NCBI GenBank assembly: GCA_023404095.1
Contig: JAEYDD010000067.1
Location: 1 to 64,000 of the forward strand
Direction of reading: 5' to 3'
DNA: 64,000 nucleotides
From: Pseudomonadota bacterium
Lineage (GTDB): Bacteria; Pseudomonadota; Alphaproteobacteria; Rhizobiales; Rhizobiaceae
Shown: positions 41,825 to 50,685 of the stretch, in pieces
How the letters are laid out: each line of letters starts with the position of its first letter
How positions within the stretch are numbered: the stretch's first letter is position 1
The notes under the pieces: model-generated
The model's input: only the letters and a program-made list of their open reading frames with translations
Told to the model about the DNA's origin: nothing
Databases searched by the model: none
Made by a program: the position numbers and the translations under genes

Positions 41825-43918
41825 TCACATCTTCCCCGCCACCTTGATCGCGAACGCGTACTCGAAGGCGATCTCCTCCAGGCGCTGGAAACGGCCGGAC
41901 GCGCCGCCGTGGCCCGCGCCCATGTTGGTGCGCAACAGGATCGGCGCTTCGCCGGTCGCCTTCTCGCGCAGCTTCGCCACCCACTTGGTCGGCTCCCAGT
42001 AGGTCACGCGCGGGTCGGTCAGGCCGGACAGCGCCAGGATCGGCGGATAGGCCTTGGCCGCGACATTGTCATAGGGCGAGTAGGAGGCGAGCAGCCGGTA
42101 GAAGTCGGCGCTCTCGATCGGGTTGCCCCATTCGTTCCATTCCGGCGGCGTCAGCGGCAGGGTGTCGTCAAGCATGGTGTTGAGCACGTCGACGAAGGGG
42201 ACGGCGGCGATGATGCCGCCGAACTTCTCCGGCGCCATGTTGGCGACAGCCCCCATCAGCATGCCGCCGGCCGAGCCGCCCTCGGCGATGATCTTCGCAT
42301 AAGAGGTGAACTTCTCCTGATTCAGATAGTCCGCCGCGGCTATGAAGTCCTTGAAGGTATTGGGCTTCTTCTCCATCTTGCCGTTCTCGTACCAAGCGTA
42401 GCCCTTCTCCTTGCCGCCGCGGATATGGGCGATGGCATAGACGAAGCCGCGGTCGGCCAAAGACAGGCAGTTGGTGTTGAAGCCGGCGGGGATGGAGATG
42501 CCGTACGCGCCGTAGCCGTAGAGCAGGCACGGGGCGGTGCCGTCGAGCGGCGTATCCGTGCGGTAGAGCAGGGTGACGGGCACGCGCTCGCCGTCATGGG
42601 CCGGCGCGAAGACGCGGCGGGTGACGTAGTCGTCGATATTGTGCCCGGACGGCACTTCCTGCGTCTTCAAAAGCGTGCGCTCGCGCGTTCCCATGTCGTA
42701 GTCGTAGAGCTGCGAGGGCGTCGTCATCGAGGAATAGGAGAACCGGATGACGTCGGTGTCGTATTCGGCGGCACCCGAAAGTCCGAGCGAATAGGCTTCC
42801 TCGGCAAAGGCGATCTCGTGCTGCTCGCCGCTCTTGCGGTCGCGCACGATGATGCGCGGCAGGCCCTCGTGACGCTCCAGCCAGACGAGGTGGCGGGCAA
42901 AGGCGAGGTGGTTGAGGATCAGCGTGCCGGGACGGTGCGGCACCACGTCCTTCCAGTTCTCGCGGCCGGGTGCATTCACCGGCGCTTCCATGATCTTGAA
43001 GTCCTTGGCGCCGTCGGCATTGGTCAGGATGTAGAAGACGTCGCCGCCCTCCGTCATCGAATATTCCAGCCCCGTCTGCCGCGGTGCTACGATCGCCGGT
43101 TCGGCGAGCAGGTCCTTGGTCGAAAGCAGCCGGTACTCGCTGGTCTCGTGGTCGTGGATGTCGATGTAGATGAAGTCGTCCAGCAGCGAGCCGCCGACCG
43201 ACATGAAGAAGCCGGGGTCCTTTTCCTCGTAGACGAGGCGGTCCTGCGACTGCGGTTCGCCGAGGATGTGGTGGAAGATCTTCGACGGGCGATGGTTTTC
43301 GTCCTGCAGCGTGTAGAAGAAGCTCTTGCCGTCCGGCGCCCAGACGCCGCCGCCGCCCGTGTTTTCAAGCACGTCGCCGCGGTCCTCCAGCGTTTCGAAG
43401 TCGCGCACCTTCAGCGTGAAGTACTCAGAGCCCTTGTCGTCGTAGCCCCAGATGCCGAGCGAATGGTCGGTGCTGTGGTCTAGGCCGGACAGCCGGAAAT
43501 AGCCCTTGCCCTCGGCTTCCCTGTCCCCGTCGAGCAGGAGCCTCTGCTCGCCGCCGTCGCGGGGGGTGCGGAAATAGCGCGGCTGTTCGCCGCCGGTGAC
43601 GAAGGAGGTGCCGTAGGCATACGGCCCGTCCTTGACCGGCACGGAACTGTCGTCCTCCTTGATCCGGCCGCGCATCTCGGCAAACAGCGTCTTTTGCAGG
43701 TCCTTCGTGTCCTCCATCGCCGCCTCCATGTAGGCGTTCTCGGCTTCCAGATGGGAGCGGATCTCCGGATCGAGGATGGAAGTATCCTTGAACATGGCCT
43801 GCCAGTTGTCGGCGCGGAACCAGGCGTAATCGTCGGTGCGGGTGATGCCGTGGCGCGTGTCCTGCACCGGCTTCTTCGTGGCGATCGGGGCGGTGGGCAG
43901 GTTCTTGAAGGCGGACAA
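41825..43918 (-). CDS. S9 family peptidase (oligopeptidase B-like)
   Basis: A 697-residue prolyl oligopeptidase-family serine peptidase. The N-terminal beta-propeller spans ~30-410 and the C-terminal alpha/beta hydrolase ~430-690. The triad is visible: Ser in AEGGSAGGMLMG, Asp in LTDPRVTYWEP, and His in GAGHGGASGRF. CLLYGYGAYGISIPAGFNTNCLSLADRGFVYAIAHIRGG, given here in part as YGYGAYG and HIRGG, marks oligopeptidase B. It cleaves short peptides after basic residues. The start is TTG at 43918 behind GGAGTATCGCC. No signal peptide, so it is cytoplasmic. Confidence 0.93.
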   Translation of the reverse strand: MSAFKNLPTAPIATKKPVQDTRHGITRTDDYAWFRADNWQAMFKDTSILDPEIRSHLEAENAYMEAAMEDTKDLQKTLFAEMRGRIKEDDSSVPVKDGPYAYGTSFVTGGEQPRYFRTPRDGGEQRLLLDGDREAEGKGYFRLSGLDHSTDHSLGIWGYDDKGSEYFTLKVRDFETLEDRGDVLENTGGGGVWAPDGKSFFYTLQDENHRPSKIFHHILGEPQSQDRLVYEEKDPGFFMSVGGSLLDDFIYIDIHDHETSEYRLLSTKDLLAEPAIVAPRQTGLEYSMTEGGDVFYILTNADGAKDFKIMEAPVNAPGRENWKDVVPHRPGTLILNHLAFARHLVWLERHEGLPRIIVRDRKSGEQHEIAFAEEAYSLGLSGAAEYDTDVIRFSYSSMTTPSQLYDYDMGTRERTLLKTQEVPSGHNIDDYVTRRVFAPAHDGERVPVTLLYRTDTPLDGTAPCLLYGYGAYGISIPAGFNTNCLSLADRGFVYAIAHIRGGKEKGYAWYENGKMEKKPNTFKDFIAAADYLNQEKFTSYAKIIAEGGSAGGMLMGAVANMAPEKFGGIIAAVPFVDVLNTMLDDTLPLTPPEWNEWGNPIESADFYRLLASYSPYDNVAAKAYPPILALSGLTDPRVTYWEPTKWVAKLREKATGEAPILLRTNMGAGHGGASGRFQRLEEIAFEYAFAIKVAGKM

Positions 43919-44104
43919 GGCGATACTCCGATAGGGGCCGGTGCGGCGGGAACGAAAGAGATAGAGAGAGCGGCCGCGCGCATCAAGACGCTTTGGTCCG
44001 GCAGAAGACCGGCGGTGGCGCTTTCGAGGCGATACGGGCGTTGCCAGCGCCCGCCGAAACGCCGACGCGCGCTGGCCCTTGCCACGCGACCGCGGCAGAA
44101 GCCT

Positions 44105-44218
44105 CCGTCACCCCGGACTTGATCCGGGGTCCAGCGGCACCGTGTCAGCGGTGCGAAAAATGCGTTTCTCGCGCAAGGACTTGCGCGGCTGGATACCGGC
44201 TCGGGGCCGGTATGACGG
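44105..44218. repeat. RIME-like palindromic intergenic element
   Basis: A 114-bp element starting CCGTCACCCCGGA and ending GTATGACGG. Stem-loops in order are CCCCGGA/TCCGGGG, GCACCG/CGGTGC, GCGCAAG/CTTGCGC-type and ACCGGC/GCCGGT, with TCCAGC and GCTGGA as inverted inner blocks. It lies in the 371-bp gap between the S9 peptidase and YceI genes, which otherwise holds nothing I can name. Confidence 0.75.
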
Positions 44219-44289
44219 GGGTGGGGAGGTAGGGGCGTGGAGAAACGAGCGTGTCGTTCGGCGCCCCGTGCCGTCGGCACCGCCGCCTG

Positions 44290-44874
44290 TCACTGCCGCA
44301 CGCCCCGTATGTCCATGTCGAACTTGACGACGTTCAGATAGATCGGTGTGCCGACGTCCATCCGATAGCGCGAGCGATAGACGTTGCCGGTCACGTGGAA
44401 GACGATGGCGTTGCCCTTCACGCCCTGCAGCCGGACGGAAAACTGTTCGCGATGGGTGATGCCGCGGGCGGTCAGCAGGCCGTCTACCACCGCCGTGTCG
44501 TCGCCGGTCCGGCGCACCGCGGTCGAACGGAATGTCACCGTCGGATAGGCATCGGCATAGAAGACCGCGCTGGACCGCAGAAAGTCCTCGATGCGGCGCT
44601 CCTGCGTCGCAACGCTGTGCGGGTAGAGCGTGAAGGAGATGGTCGAGGCGTCGATCCTCTTGCCGTCGATGCGAAACCGGCCGTTGAACTTGGTGAAACG
44701 GCCGTTGATGCCGCCGCCGCCGACCTGGTCCACGGAGAAGCGGATCTGCGAGGCGTCGCTGACCTCATAGGTTCCGGCCGCCTGGGACAGATCCGGCGCC
44801 TTCGAGAATGCTGCCTGGGGCAGCAGGATCTGGCCGAACGCGAGGCTGGCAACCGTGAGGGCGACATGTCTCAT
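44290..44874 (-). CDS. YceI family periplasmic protein
   Basis: A 194-residue lipocalin-like protein with signal peptide RHVALTVASLAFGQILLPQAAFS. The YceI domain starts AAGTYEVSDASQIRFSVDQVGGGGINGRFTKFNGRFRIDG and ends YRSRYRMDVGTPIYLNVVKFDMDIRGV, matching isoprenoid-binding YceI proteins. It is coupled to the cytochrome b561 gene upstream by an ATGA overlap at 44871-44874. That b561-YceI pairing is common and may handle quinone-like ligands in the periplasm. Confidence 0.92.
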   Translation of the reverse strand: MRHVALTVASLAFGQILLPQAAFSKAPDLSQAAGTYEVSDASQIRFSVDQVGGGGINGRFTKFNGRFRIDGKRIDASTISFTLYPHSVATQERRIEDFLRSSAVFYADAYPTVTFRSTAVRRTGDDTAVVDGLLTARGITHREQFSVRLQGVKGNAIVFHVTGNVYRSRYRMDVGTPIYLNVVKFDMDIRGVRQ

Positions 44875-45470
44875 GGCCAGCCTCCCTCGTTCGCGGGAGG
44901 GGGTGCCGGCTCGACCGTGCGCCTGCCGAGCATGCGCATGAGGACGCCGTCGCGGCGGACGAGATGGTGGAAAAGCGCGGCTGCGGCATGGAGCGCTGCA
45001 AGGCCCAGCAGCGAATAGGCCGTTATGGCGTGCACCCAGGACCAGAAGCCCTCGGCGTCAGCACTGCGCGCCATCGGCAGCGGCGGAATCACCGCGAGAT
45101 TGAACAGAAAGGTCGGGATGTTCAGCGTCGTAGTCGAAGCGACGGCCCAGCCGGCAAGCGGGACGAGGAGGCAGAGGACGCCCAGAAGCAGATGCGTTGC
45201 CATGGACACGCGCCGCTCGAGGATGCCGAGGTCCGGATCGGGGGCAGTCCGCCCGGCGACAAGCCACAGAAGCAGCCGCAGGCCGGCCAGCGCAAGCGCA
45301 AGCAGACCGAACGACTTGTGCCACTGATAGAGCGAGAACTGCAACGCTGGATCGATGCTGTCACTCCGCATGGCGAACCCGACCGCGACGAGCCCCAGCA
45401 CGAGGCCGGCAATCAGCCAGTGCAGGCAGATCGCAACGATGCCATAGCCGAAGTCCCGCTGTTTGTGCAT
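44871..45470 (-). CDS. Cytochrome b561 (dihaem membrane cytochrome)
   Basis: A 199-residue four-helix membrane protein of the bacterial b561 type. Haem-ligand histidines are in AICLHWLIAG (helix 1), LYQWHKSFGLLAL (helix 2) and the pair in FWSWVHAITAYSLLGLAALHAAAALFHHLVRRDG (helix 4). The start at 45470 is chosen because GGAGG lies 8 nt upstream; in-frame codons at 45485 (ATG) and 45491 (GTG) overlap that site. It would move electrons from ubiquinol or to superoxide-type acceptors and forms an operon with YceI. Confidence 0.92.
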   Translation of the reverse strand: MHKQRDFGYGIVAICLHWLIAGLVLGLVAVGFAMRSDSIDPALQFSLYQWHKSFGLLALALAGLRLLLWLVAGRTAPDPDLGILERRVSMATHLLLGVLCLLVPLAGWAVASTTTLNIPTFLFNLAVIPPLPMARSADAEGFWSWVHAITAYSLLGLAALHAAAALFHHLVRRDGVLMRMLGRRTVEPAPPPANEGGWP

Positions 45471-45794
45471 ACGATGGTCCTCCATGACCACGGCCGGCCG
45501 CGGGGCCGAGCTGCAAACGCCCCTATCGGGTGGTGGCCGGATATCAGTTTCCTAAATGCCGCGCCGCCTGTTCGACTGCCTTTTTCCGAGCGCTGACGTG
45601 CAGGACGCTTCACGAGACAACAGGCAGCGGCCGATTATTCCCTCGACTGGGGGCCTTCGTTCGTCCGCTTGAACATTCTACCGCTTTCTGTCCGATTGGG
45701 CTGCAATCCTGCCGCCTGTCACGGTCAGGGCGTTTTCGTAGTTGATACAATGTGGCATAGGGCGGCCTCCGCAGCCGCACGTTCAGAGCCCGCC
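45471..45794. other. Divergent intergenic region, no gene seen
   Basis: About 320 bp between the b561 and polysaccharide deacetylase starts. The only notable signal is TTGATACAAT near 45737-45750, which could be a -10 region (TACAAT) for the deacetylase gene. No repeat or credible small gene was found. Confidence 0.4.
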
Positions 45795-46526
45795 ATGCAT
45801 CGTCCTCTCGTTTCCCTCGCCTTCACCCTTGCGCTCGCAGCGCCGGTCGCTGCGGGGCCGCGGCTCGTCGAACCCAAGCTGACCGTCGCCAGGTCCCACG
45901 GCGGGCCGCCGCGGGTGGCGCTGACCTTCGACGCCTGCATGGGCAAGGTAGACCAGCGCATCCTCGATGTGCTCCTGCGCGAGAACATTCCGGCGACGAT
46001 CTTCGTCACGGCGCGCTGGCTGAAGCGCAATCCGCAGGCGACGGCGATCCTGCTTGCCCATCCCGATCAGTTCGAGATCGAGAACCACGGCGCCGCGCAT
46101 GTGCCGCCGGTCGACTATCCCACCACCGTTTACGGCATTACGGCAGCCGGCTCCCCTGCCGCCGTGGCGCGCGAGGTCGAGGGCGGAGGTGCCGCGATCG
46201 TTGCCGTGGGCGCGCCGCAGCCGCACTGGTTCCGCGGTGCCACCGCCAAGTATACGGCATCCTCGATCGCCCGGATTTCCAGCCTCGGCTACAAGATCGC
46301 CGGCTATTCGCTGAATGGCGACGACGGTTCGCTGCTGGGGGCGAGGGCCGCCGAGCGCCGCATTGCCGCCGCCCGCGACGGAGACGTTGTCATCGCCCAT
46401 CTCAACCAGCCGACGCATGCGGCGGGCGAAGGCGTGGCGCGCGGCATTCTGGCGCTGAAGGCAAGCGGCGTGCAGTTCGTCCGTCTTTCCGACGCCGACG
46501 CCGTACCGTCACAGCCGGCGCTCTGA
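45795..46526 (+). CDS. Secreted polysaccharide deacetylase (NodB-like fold)
   Basis: A 243-residue protein with signal peptide RPLVSLAFTLALAAPVAAG. The NodB-type barrel begins VALTFDACMGKVDQRILDVLLRENIPATIFVTARW. The usual TFDDG motif is TFDAC here, keeping the first Asp; EIENHGAAHVPP supplies the metal histidines. HWFRGATAKYTA, GYSLNGDDGS and DVVIAHLNQP complete the family motifs. Likely substrate is an acetylated cell-wall or surface glycan. The start is ATG 45795; ATG 45750 would add 15 residues ahead of the signal. Confidence 0.88.
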   Translation: MHRPLVSLAFTLALAAPVAAGPRLVEPKLTVARSHGGPPRVALTFDACMGKVDQRILDVLLRENIPATIFVTARWLKRNPQATAILLAHPDQFEIENHGAAHVPPVDYPTTVYGITAAGSPAAVAREVEGGGAAIVAVGAPQPHWFRGATAKYTASSIARISSLGYKIAGYSLNGDDGSLLGARAAERRIAAARDGDVVIAHLNQPTHAAGEGVARGILALKASGVQFVRLSDADAVPSQPAL

Positions 46527-46538
46527 TCTAACCCGCTT

Positions 46539-46653
46539 CCGTCTTCCCGGCCTTGAGCCGGGAACCCGCGCGATCAAGTCTTTGATCGCAAGAGATTCCT
46601 TTCGCCTTGCGGCAGCAAGGCGGCTGGATTCCGGCTCGGGGCCCGAATGACGG
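46539..46653. repeat. RIME-like element, four-hairpin variant
   Basis: A 115-bp element starting CCGTCTTCCCGGCC and ending AATGACGG. Stem-loops include CCCGGC/GCCGGG, GCGATCAA/TTGATCGC, CGCCTTGC/GCAAGGCG and TCCGG/CCGAA-type arms. It is highly similar to 54954-55068, and similarity continues ~40 bp past both right ends (GCGGGAGGT, TACTC, TGCAACGCT). Confidence 0.75.
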
Positions 46654-46823
46654 AGGCGGGAGGTACCGTACTCCTGCAACGCTGATGTCGTGCCTGTGAG
46701 CCGAGCTGGCGCGCAAGGTCGATCTCGTTCCGGCATGCGCAATCTGTGATTGCAATATTGACTGATTGCACCATTGCGTTAGTGTTGTCTTTCTGAGCGG
46801 TTGAAAAGCACATGGAGAGGGAC

Positions 46824-48866
46824 ATGGGGCAGTTCGAATTCGCAGGCAGGCTTCTCGATGCGCGGCCGGATCGCGTGGATTTCCGGGACAGGCCCTATCT
46901 GCCGCCGCTGCGGCCGCTGCCGCCGGAATATCCGGCGCGCGAGGATATCAACCGCTATTTCGAGGAGTACGCGCGGACCTACGTGCTGAACCAGTTCAGC
47001 GAGGGCGCCTGCACCGGCTTCGGATTAGCCGCAATGATCAACTTTCTCTACTGGCGGCATTCGACGGCGGGCGAGGCACTGCCCGCCCGGGTCAGCCCGC
47101 GCATGCTCTATGAGCTGGCAAGGCTCTATGACGAGTGGGACGGCGAGGATTACGACGGATCGAGCTGCCGTGGTGCGATGAAGGGCTGGCACAAGCACGG
47201 CGTCTGCGACGAGGCGCTCTGGCCCTATGGCAAGCGTTTCATCCCGCCCAAGGACGGCTGGGCGAACGACGCGACCGAACGCCCGCTCGGCGCCTATTAT
47301 CGCGTCGATGCGAAGTCGCTGAACGACATGCAGGCGGCGATCCGCGAATGCGGCGCGGTCTATGCCTCCGCGCGTATCCACGCCGGCTGGTTCGATATCG
47401 GGCGTGTCGACACGATCGAGGCCGCCGTCATTGCGCGCCGCACCGGCGAGTTCGTCGGCGGTCATGCCTTTGCGCTGGTCGGATACGACCGCCGCGGCTT
47501 CATCGTCCAGAATTCGTGGGGCACGGACTGGGGTTACGGCGGCTTCGCCCGGCTCAGCTATGCCGACTGGGTGGAAGGCGGCTTCGATGCCTGGGTGGCT
47601 GCTGCCGGCGCTCCTGTCTTCGTCGACCAGTCCGTCGTCGCCTATTCGCCGGTTTCCCTGCAGGACCGCGCTTCGGCAACCGCGCACACGGTTGCTGCCA
47701 GCACCGCCGCCAGGCCGCTGTGGGATAATGCCACCTGCTATCAGCATGCGGTCGTGCTCGGCAATGACGGCACGCCGATGCGCCGCCTGCCGGAGTGCCG
47801 CGACGGTGCTGCGAACCTCGAATACGTCCTGAAGACGAAGGTCGAGCAAGCCTACAGGCAGGGCACCAAGACGCTGGTGCTTTATCTGCATGGCGGGCTG
47901 AACAGCGAGCAGGCGGGGATCGTCCGGGCGTCGGTGCTCGGTCCCGCCTTCGCGCGCAACGGGTTGCACCCCGTGTTCGTCGTCTGGCGCACCGGCTTTG
48001 GCGAGACCATCCTCAACATCCTGCAGGACCTGCTGCCGTTGCAACAGGAGCGCGTGGAGTGGTCGGTCAGGGAGATCGGCAAGTCCATGCTGGACTGGCT
48101 GGACGACCAGAAGGACAATTCTCTGGAGCTTGCGGCCCGCGTCGGCGGCGGCAAGGCGGTCTGGACGGAAATGAAGGAGAACGCCGCCTATTCCGCCGAA
48201 AGCAAGGGCGGCATGCGGCAGGTCGCTTCCATTCTCGGCGGGCTTGCGGCCGACTGCCCCGAACTCACCATTCATATCGTCGCCCACTCCGCCGGCGCGA
48301 TCCTGTTCGGTCATCTGCTGAAACGGCTCGGCAGGGCGAGCGGCGTCAAGATCACCACGACGACGCTTTTCGCGCCCGCGGCCACCGTCGATTTCGCCGT
48401 CGACAGCTATGGCCCCGCCTTCGAAACGGGGGTGATGCCGAAGGCGAGCATGCTGGTCCACTTCCTCGACGACCGGGTCGAGAAGAACGACACCGTCGGT
48501 CCCTATGGGAAGTCGCTGCTCTATCTCGTCTGTCGCGCCTTCGAGCGGGAACACAAGACGCCGCTGCTCGGTCTTCAACTGGCCTGGAAGGCCTGGTGGG
48601 ACAAGGCGGTGAAGGAAGACACTTTCCACAAGGATTTCGATCCGAGGAAGAAGTCCTCGCCGCTCGTCAAATGGCAGGCCCTCGTCGAAAAGCATGACGT
48701 GGCCTTTGCCAGTCTCGCGGCCGACCAGGTCGATACCGCCCCGGGGCGAAAGATCGACGCCGCGCATGGCAGTTTCGACAACGACGTGGCCGTCATCAAC
48801 GCAACGCTTCGCCGCATCCTGGGCAAGGAACCCGACCATCCGGTGACGGATCTCAGCGGCTTCTGA
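46824..48866 (+). CDS. Papain-like C1 peptidase fused to an alpha/beta hydrolase-like domain
   Basis: A 680-residue two-domain protein with no signal peptide. Residues ~1-265 form a papain-fold peptidase. The oxyanion Gln57 and nucleophile Cys63 lie in NQFSEGACTGFGLAA, His214 in GGHAFALVGYD, and Asn230 in VQNSWGTDWGYGGF. Residues ~345-640 look like an alpha/beta hydrolase: LVLYLHGGLNSEQAG supplies the HGG oxyanion turn and IVAHSAGAILFG the Ser489 elbow. The ATG at 46824 has GGAG 6 nt upstream; ATG 46812 lacks a site. The roles of the two halves together are unknown. Neighbouring genes give no hint. Confidence 0.85.
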   Translation: MGQFEFAGRLLDARPDRVDFRDRPYLPPLRPLPPEYPAREDINRYFEEYARTYVLNQFSEGACTGFGLAAMINFLYWRHSTAGEALPARVSPRMLYELARLYDEWDGEDYDGSSCRGAMKGWHKHGVCDEALWPYGKRFIPPKDGWANDATERPLGAYYRVDAKSLNDMQAAIRECGAVYASARIHAGWFDIGRVDTIEAAVIARRTGEFVGGHAFALVGYDRRGFIVQNSWGTDWGYGGFARLSYADWVEGGFDAWVAAAGAPVFVDQSVVAYSPVSLQDRASATAHTVAASTAARPLWDNATCYQHAVVLGNDGTPMRRLPECRDGAANLEYVLKTKVEQAYRQGTKTLVLYLHGGLNSEQAGIVRASVLGPAFARNGLHPVFVVWRTGFGETILNILQDLLPLQQERVEWSVREIGKSMLDWLDDQKDNSLELAARVGGGKAVWTEMKENAAYSAESKGGMRQVASILGGLAADCPELTIHIVAHSAGAILFGHLLKRLGRASGVKITTTTLFAPAATVDFAVDSYGPAFETGVMPKASMLVHFLDDRVEKNDTVGPYGKSLLYLVCRAFEREHKTPLLGLQLAWKAWWDKAVKEDTFHKDFDPRKKSSPLVKWQALVEKHDVAFASLAADQVDTAPGRKIDAAHGSFDNDVAVINATLRRILGKEPDHPVTDLSGF

Positions 48867-48888
48867 CGGCGCCTGGCAGCCCGCGGGC

Positions 48889-50046
48889 TCACCCCGGAAG
48901 CGATGGCGGCTGCTTGCGGCCGGGACGAAGCTCGTCGGCGATGGTCATGCCGATGATCGACAGCGGCAGCGCCAGCATGGCGCCCGCCGCACCCCACATC
49001 CAGCTCCAGAAGATGATGGCGGTGAAGATGATGAAGGCGTTGACCTCGAACCGGCGCCCCATCACGGCCGGCAGCACGAAGTTCTCGATCAAAAGGTGCA
49101 CGCAGAAATAGGCAAGCGCCGGAGACAGTGCCGCGATCATGCCGTCATGGGCCAAAAGCCCGCCGGCGACGAGCGCCAGCGTCATCACCGTGACGCCGAC
49201 GAACGGCACGAACGAGGTCAGGAAGGCAAACAGGCCCCACATCCAGATCATCCCCAGATCGCCGGCAAAGGCGATGAGGGCGGTGATCAGCGCGAGCCCG
49301 CCATAGACCAGCGCGGCGGTTGCGAAGTAATAGCCGAGTGAGCGGTCGATGGCATTCATCACGCGGATCGCCGCCAGCCGCTGGCTTCTCTGCGGGAAGG
49401 CCAGGATCAGCATGCGCCGCAGTTTCAACCGGCCCGAAAGAAAGAGAACCAAAGCTGCAAAGAAGATCAGCACCTGCAGCAGCGCCGGCGTCACCCCGAC
49501 CGTCACGATGCCGAGCAGGCTTCCGCCCTTCTCCAGAAGGCTGTCCAGCGTCACCGATCCGGCGCCGAAACTGCGTGGGTCGATGTGCAGCCATTCCAGC
49601 TTGTTCAAGAGCGGCGTGACCCTCTCGATCGTCGCAGTGACGATGGTGGGGGCTTCCGAGGCGAGCTGCATCAGCGGGCCCGACAGGGCGGCAATCGCGA
49701 AGAACGCCCCGGTGGCGCAGGCGGTCGCCAGAAGCAGTGCCGTCGGCAGCGGCGGGATCCCGAGAGCGTGAAGCTTCTCGGCCGCGACCGCGAGAATGAG
49801 GCCGGTGACGACGGCGAGCGTCAGCGGAATGAGGATGTGCGCCATCATCGAGATCGCGCTCAGCGCCATGATGACGAAGATGCCGATCACCGCCCATCGT
49901 GCAGTCAGATCGAGCCCCTTGTAGCCCCGCGGCGTCCGCTCTTGCGCCAGCGCTGCCTCGAGGCTTGCAGCCTCTGCATCGCTTCGCTGGGTGTGGGCGC
50001 TCTTTTGGGCGACCTCCTGCAATGTCCTGGTTACGAGCTTGTGCAT
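48889..50046 (-). CDS. AI-2E family transporter (PerM/YhhT-like)
   Basis: A 385-residue membrane protein with about eight hydrophobic segments and the family's C-terminal signature around AFLTSFVPFVGVTVMTLALVAGG, then HLLIENFVLPAVMGRRFEVNAFIIF and FWSWMWGAAGAMLALPLSI. A ~45-residue charged cytoplasmic N-terminus precedes the first segment. Members export autoinducer-2 or act as Na+(Li+)/H+ antiporters; which applies here is unclear. ATG start at 50046. It is divergent from the DUF930-type gene. Confidence 0.9.
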   Translation of the reverse strand: MHKLVTRTLQEVAQKSAHTQRSDAEAASLEAALAQERTPRGYKGLDLTARWAVIGIFVIMALSAISMMAHILIPLTLAVVTGLILAVAAEKLHALGIPPLPTALLLATACATGAFFAIAALSGPLMQLASEAPTIVTATIERVTPLLNKLEWLHIDPRSFGAGSVTLDSLLEKGGSLLGIVTVGVTPALLQVLIFFAALVLFLSGRLKLRRMLILAFPQRSQRLAAIRVMNAIDRSLGYYFATAALVYGGLALITALIAFAGDLGMIWMWGLFAFLTSFVPFVGVTVMTLALVAGGLLAHDGMIAALSPALAYFCVHLLIENFVLPAVMGRRFEVNAFIIFTAIIFWSWMWGAAGAMLALPLSIIGMTIADELRPGRKQPPSLPG

Positions 50047-50196
50047 CGGCGCGACTTTCCCTCAATCACACGACAACGCGGCACCGCGGTTCCGGTTCCA
50101 GCGCGCCCCGCGGGCTGTGGTGTCGGCTTCTGTGCAAAAGTCGGGCAAATCCGGAGGTTGACTCTCTCTTGCCCCATTTCGGTCGCAGGAGCGGCA

Positions 50197-50628
50197 ATGT
50201 CTAGCATCGGAGTGATTCAGCGAATGAAGATTGCCACCGCATTGTTCGCGTCCGCATGTGCGATTGCGCCCAATGCCATTGCCATGAACGCCCACGCCAT
50301 GGACGCACGGATCCGCAGCCAGCTGGCCAAGCTCGACCCCCAGACCCGGCTGGAGCAGCGCTGCGACATGGAGGCGATGGACCGCATCAAGGCCGCCGGG
50401 AAGGGCTACCAGCCGGACAAGGTGATCGCCTATTCATTCGGCGATCCGAAGACCAGCGGAAACAGGCTCAAGACGGAGGGCGCGGTCTTCCGCAGCAAGG
50501 GCGAATGGTATCGCCTCGCCTTCAAGTGCGAGACGTCCGACGACCATTTCGACGTGACTGCCTTCAAGTACAGGATCGGCGATATGGTGCCACGTGACGA
50601 ATGGGACGCGCACTATCTCTACGACTGA
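50197..50628 (+). CDS. DUF930-type secreted protein
   Basis: A 143-residue protein with an N-terminal signal (RMKIATALFASACAIAPNAIAMNAHA). The DUF930 block follows: DPQTRLEQRCDMEAMDRI, DKVIAYSFGDPKTSGNRLKTEGAVFRSKGEWYRLAFKCETSDDHFDVTAFKYRIG, marked by the two Cys of QRCD and FKCE. The C-terminus PRDEWDAHYLYD is typical. The start at 50197 has GGAG 5 nt upstream; ATG 50224 is an alternative that still keeps the signal. Function unknown; the family is common in rhizobia. Confidence 0.85.
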   Translation: MSSIGVIQRMKIATALFASACAIAPNAIAMNAHAMDARIRSQLAKLDPQTRLEQRCDMEAMDRIKAAGKGYQPDKVIAYSFGDPKTSGNRLKTEGAVFRSKGEWYRLAFKCETSDDHFDVTAFKYRIGDMVPRDEWDAHYLYD

Positions 50629-50685
50629 TACCGGCGATCTCCGACATCGCCGGCGAGGCAGGCCGCGGGGGGAGAGGCGGCCTGA

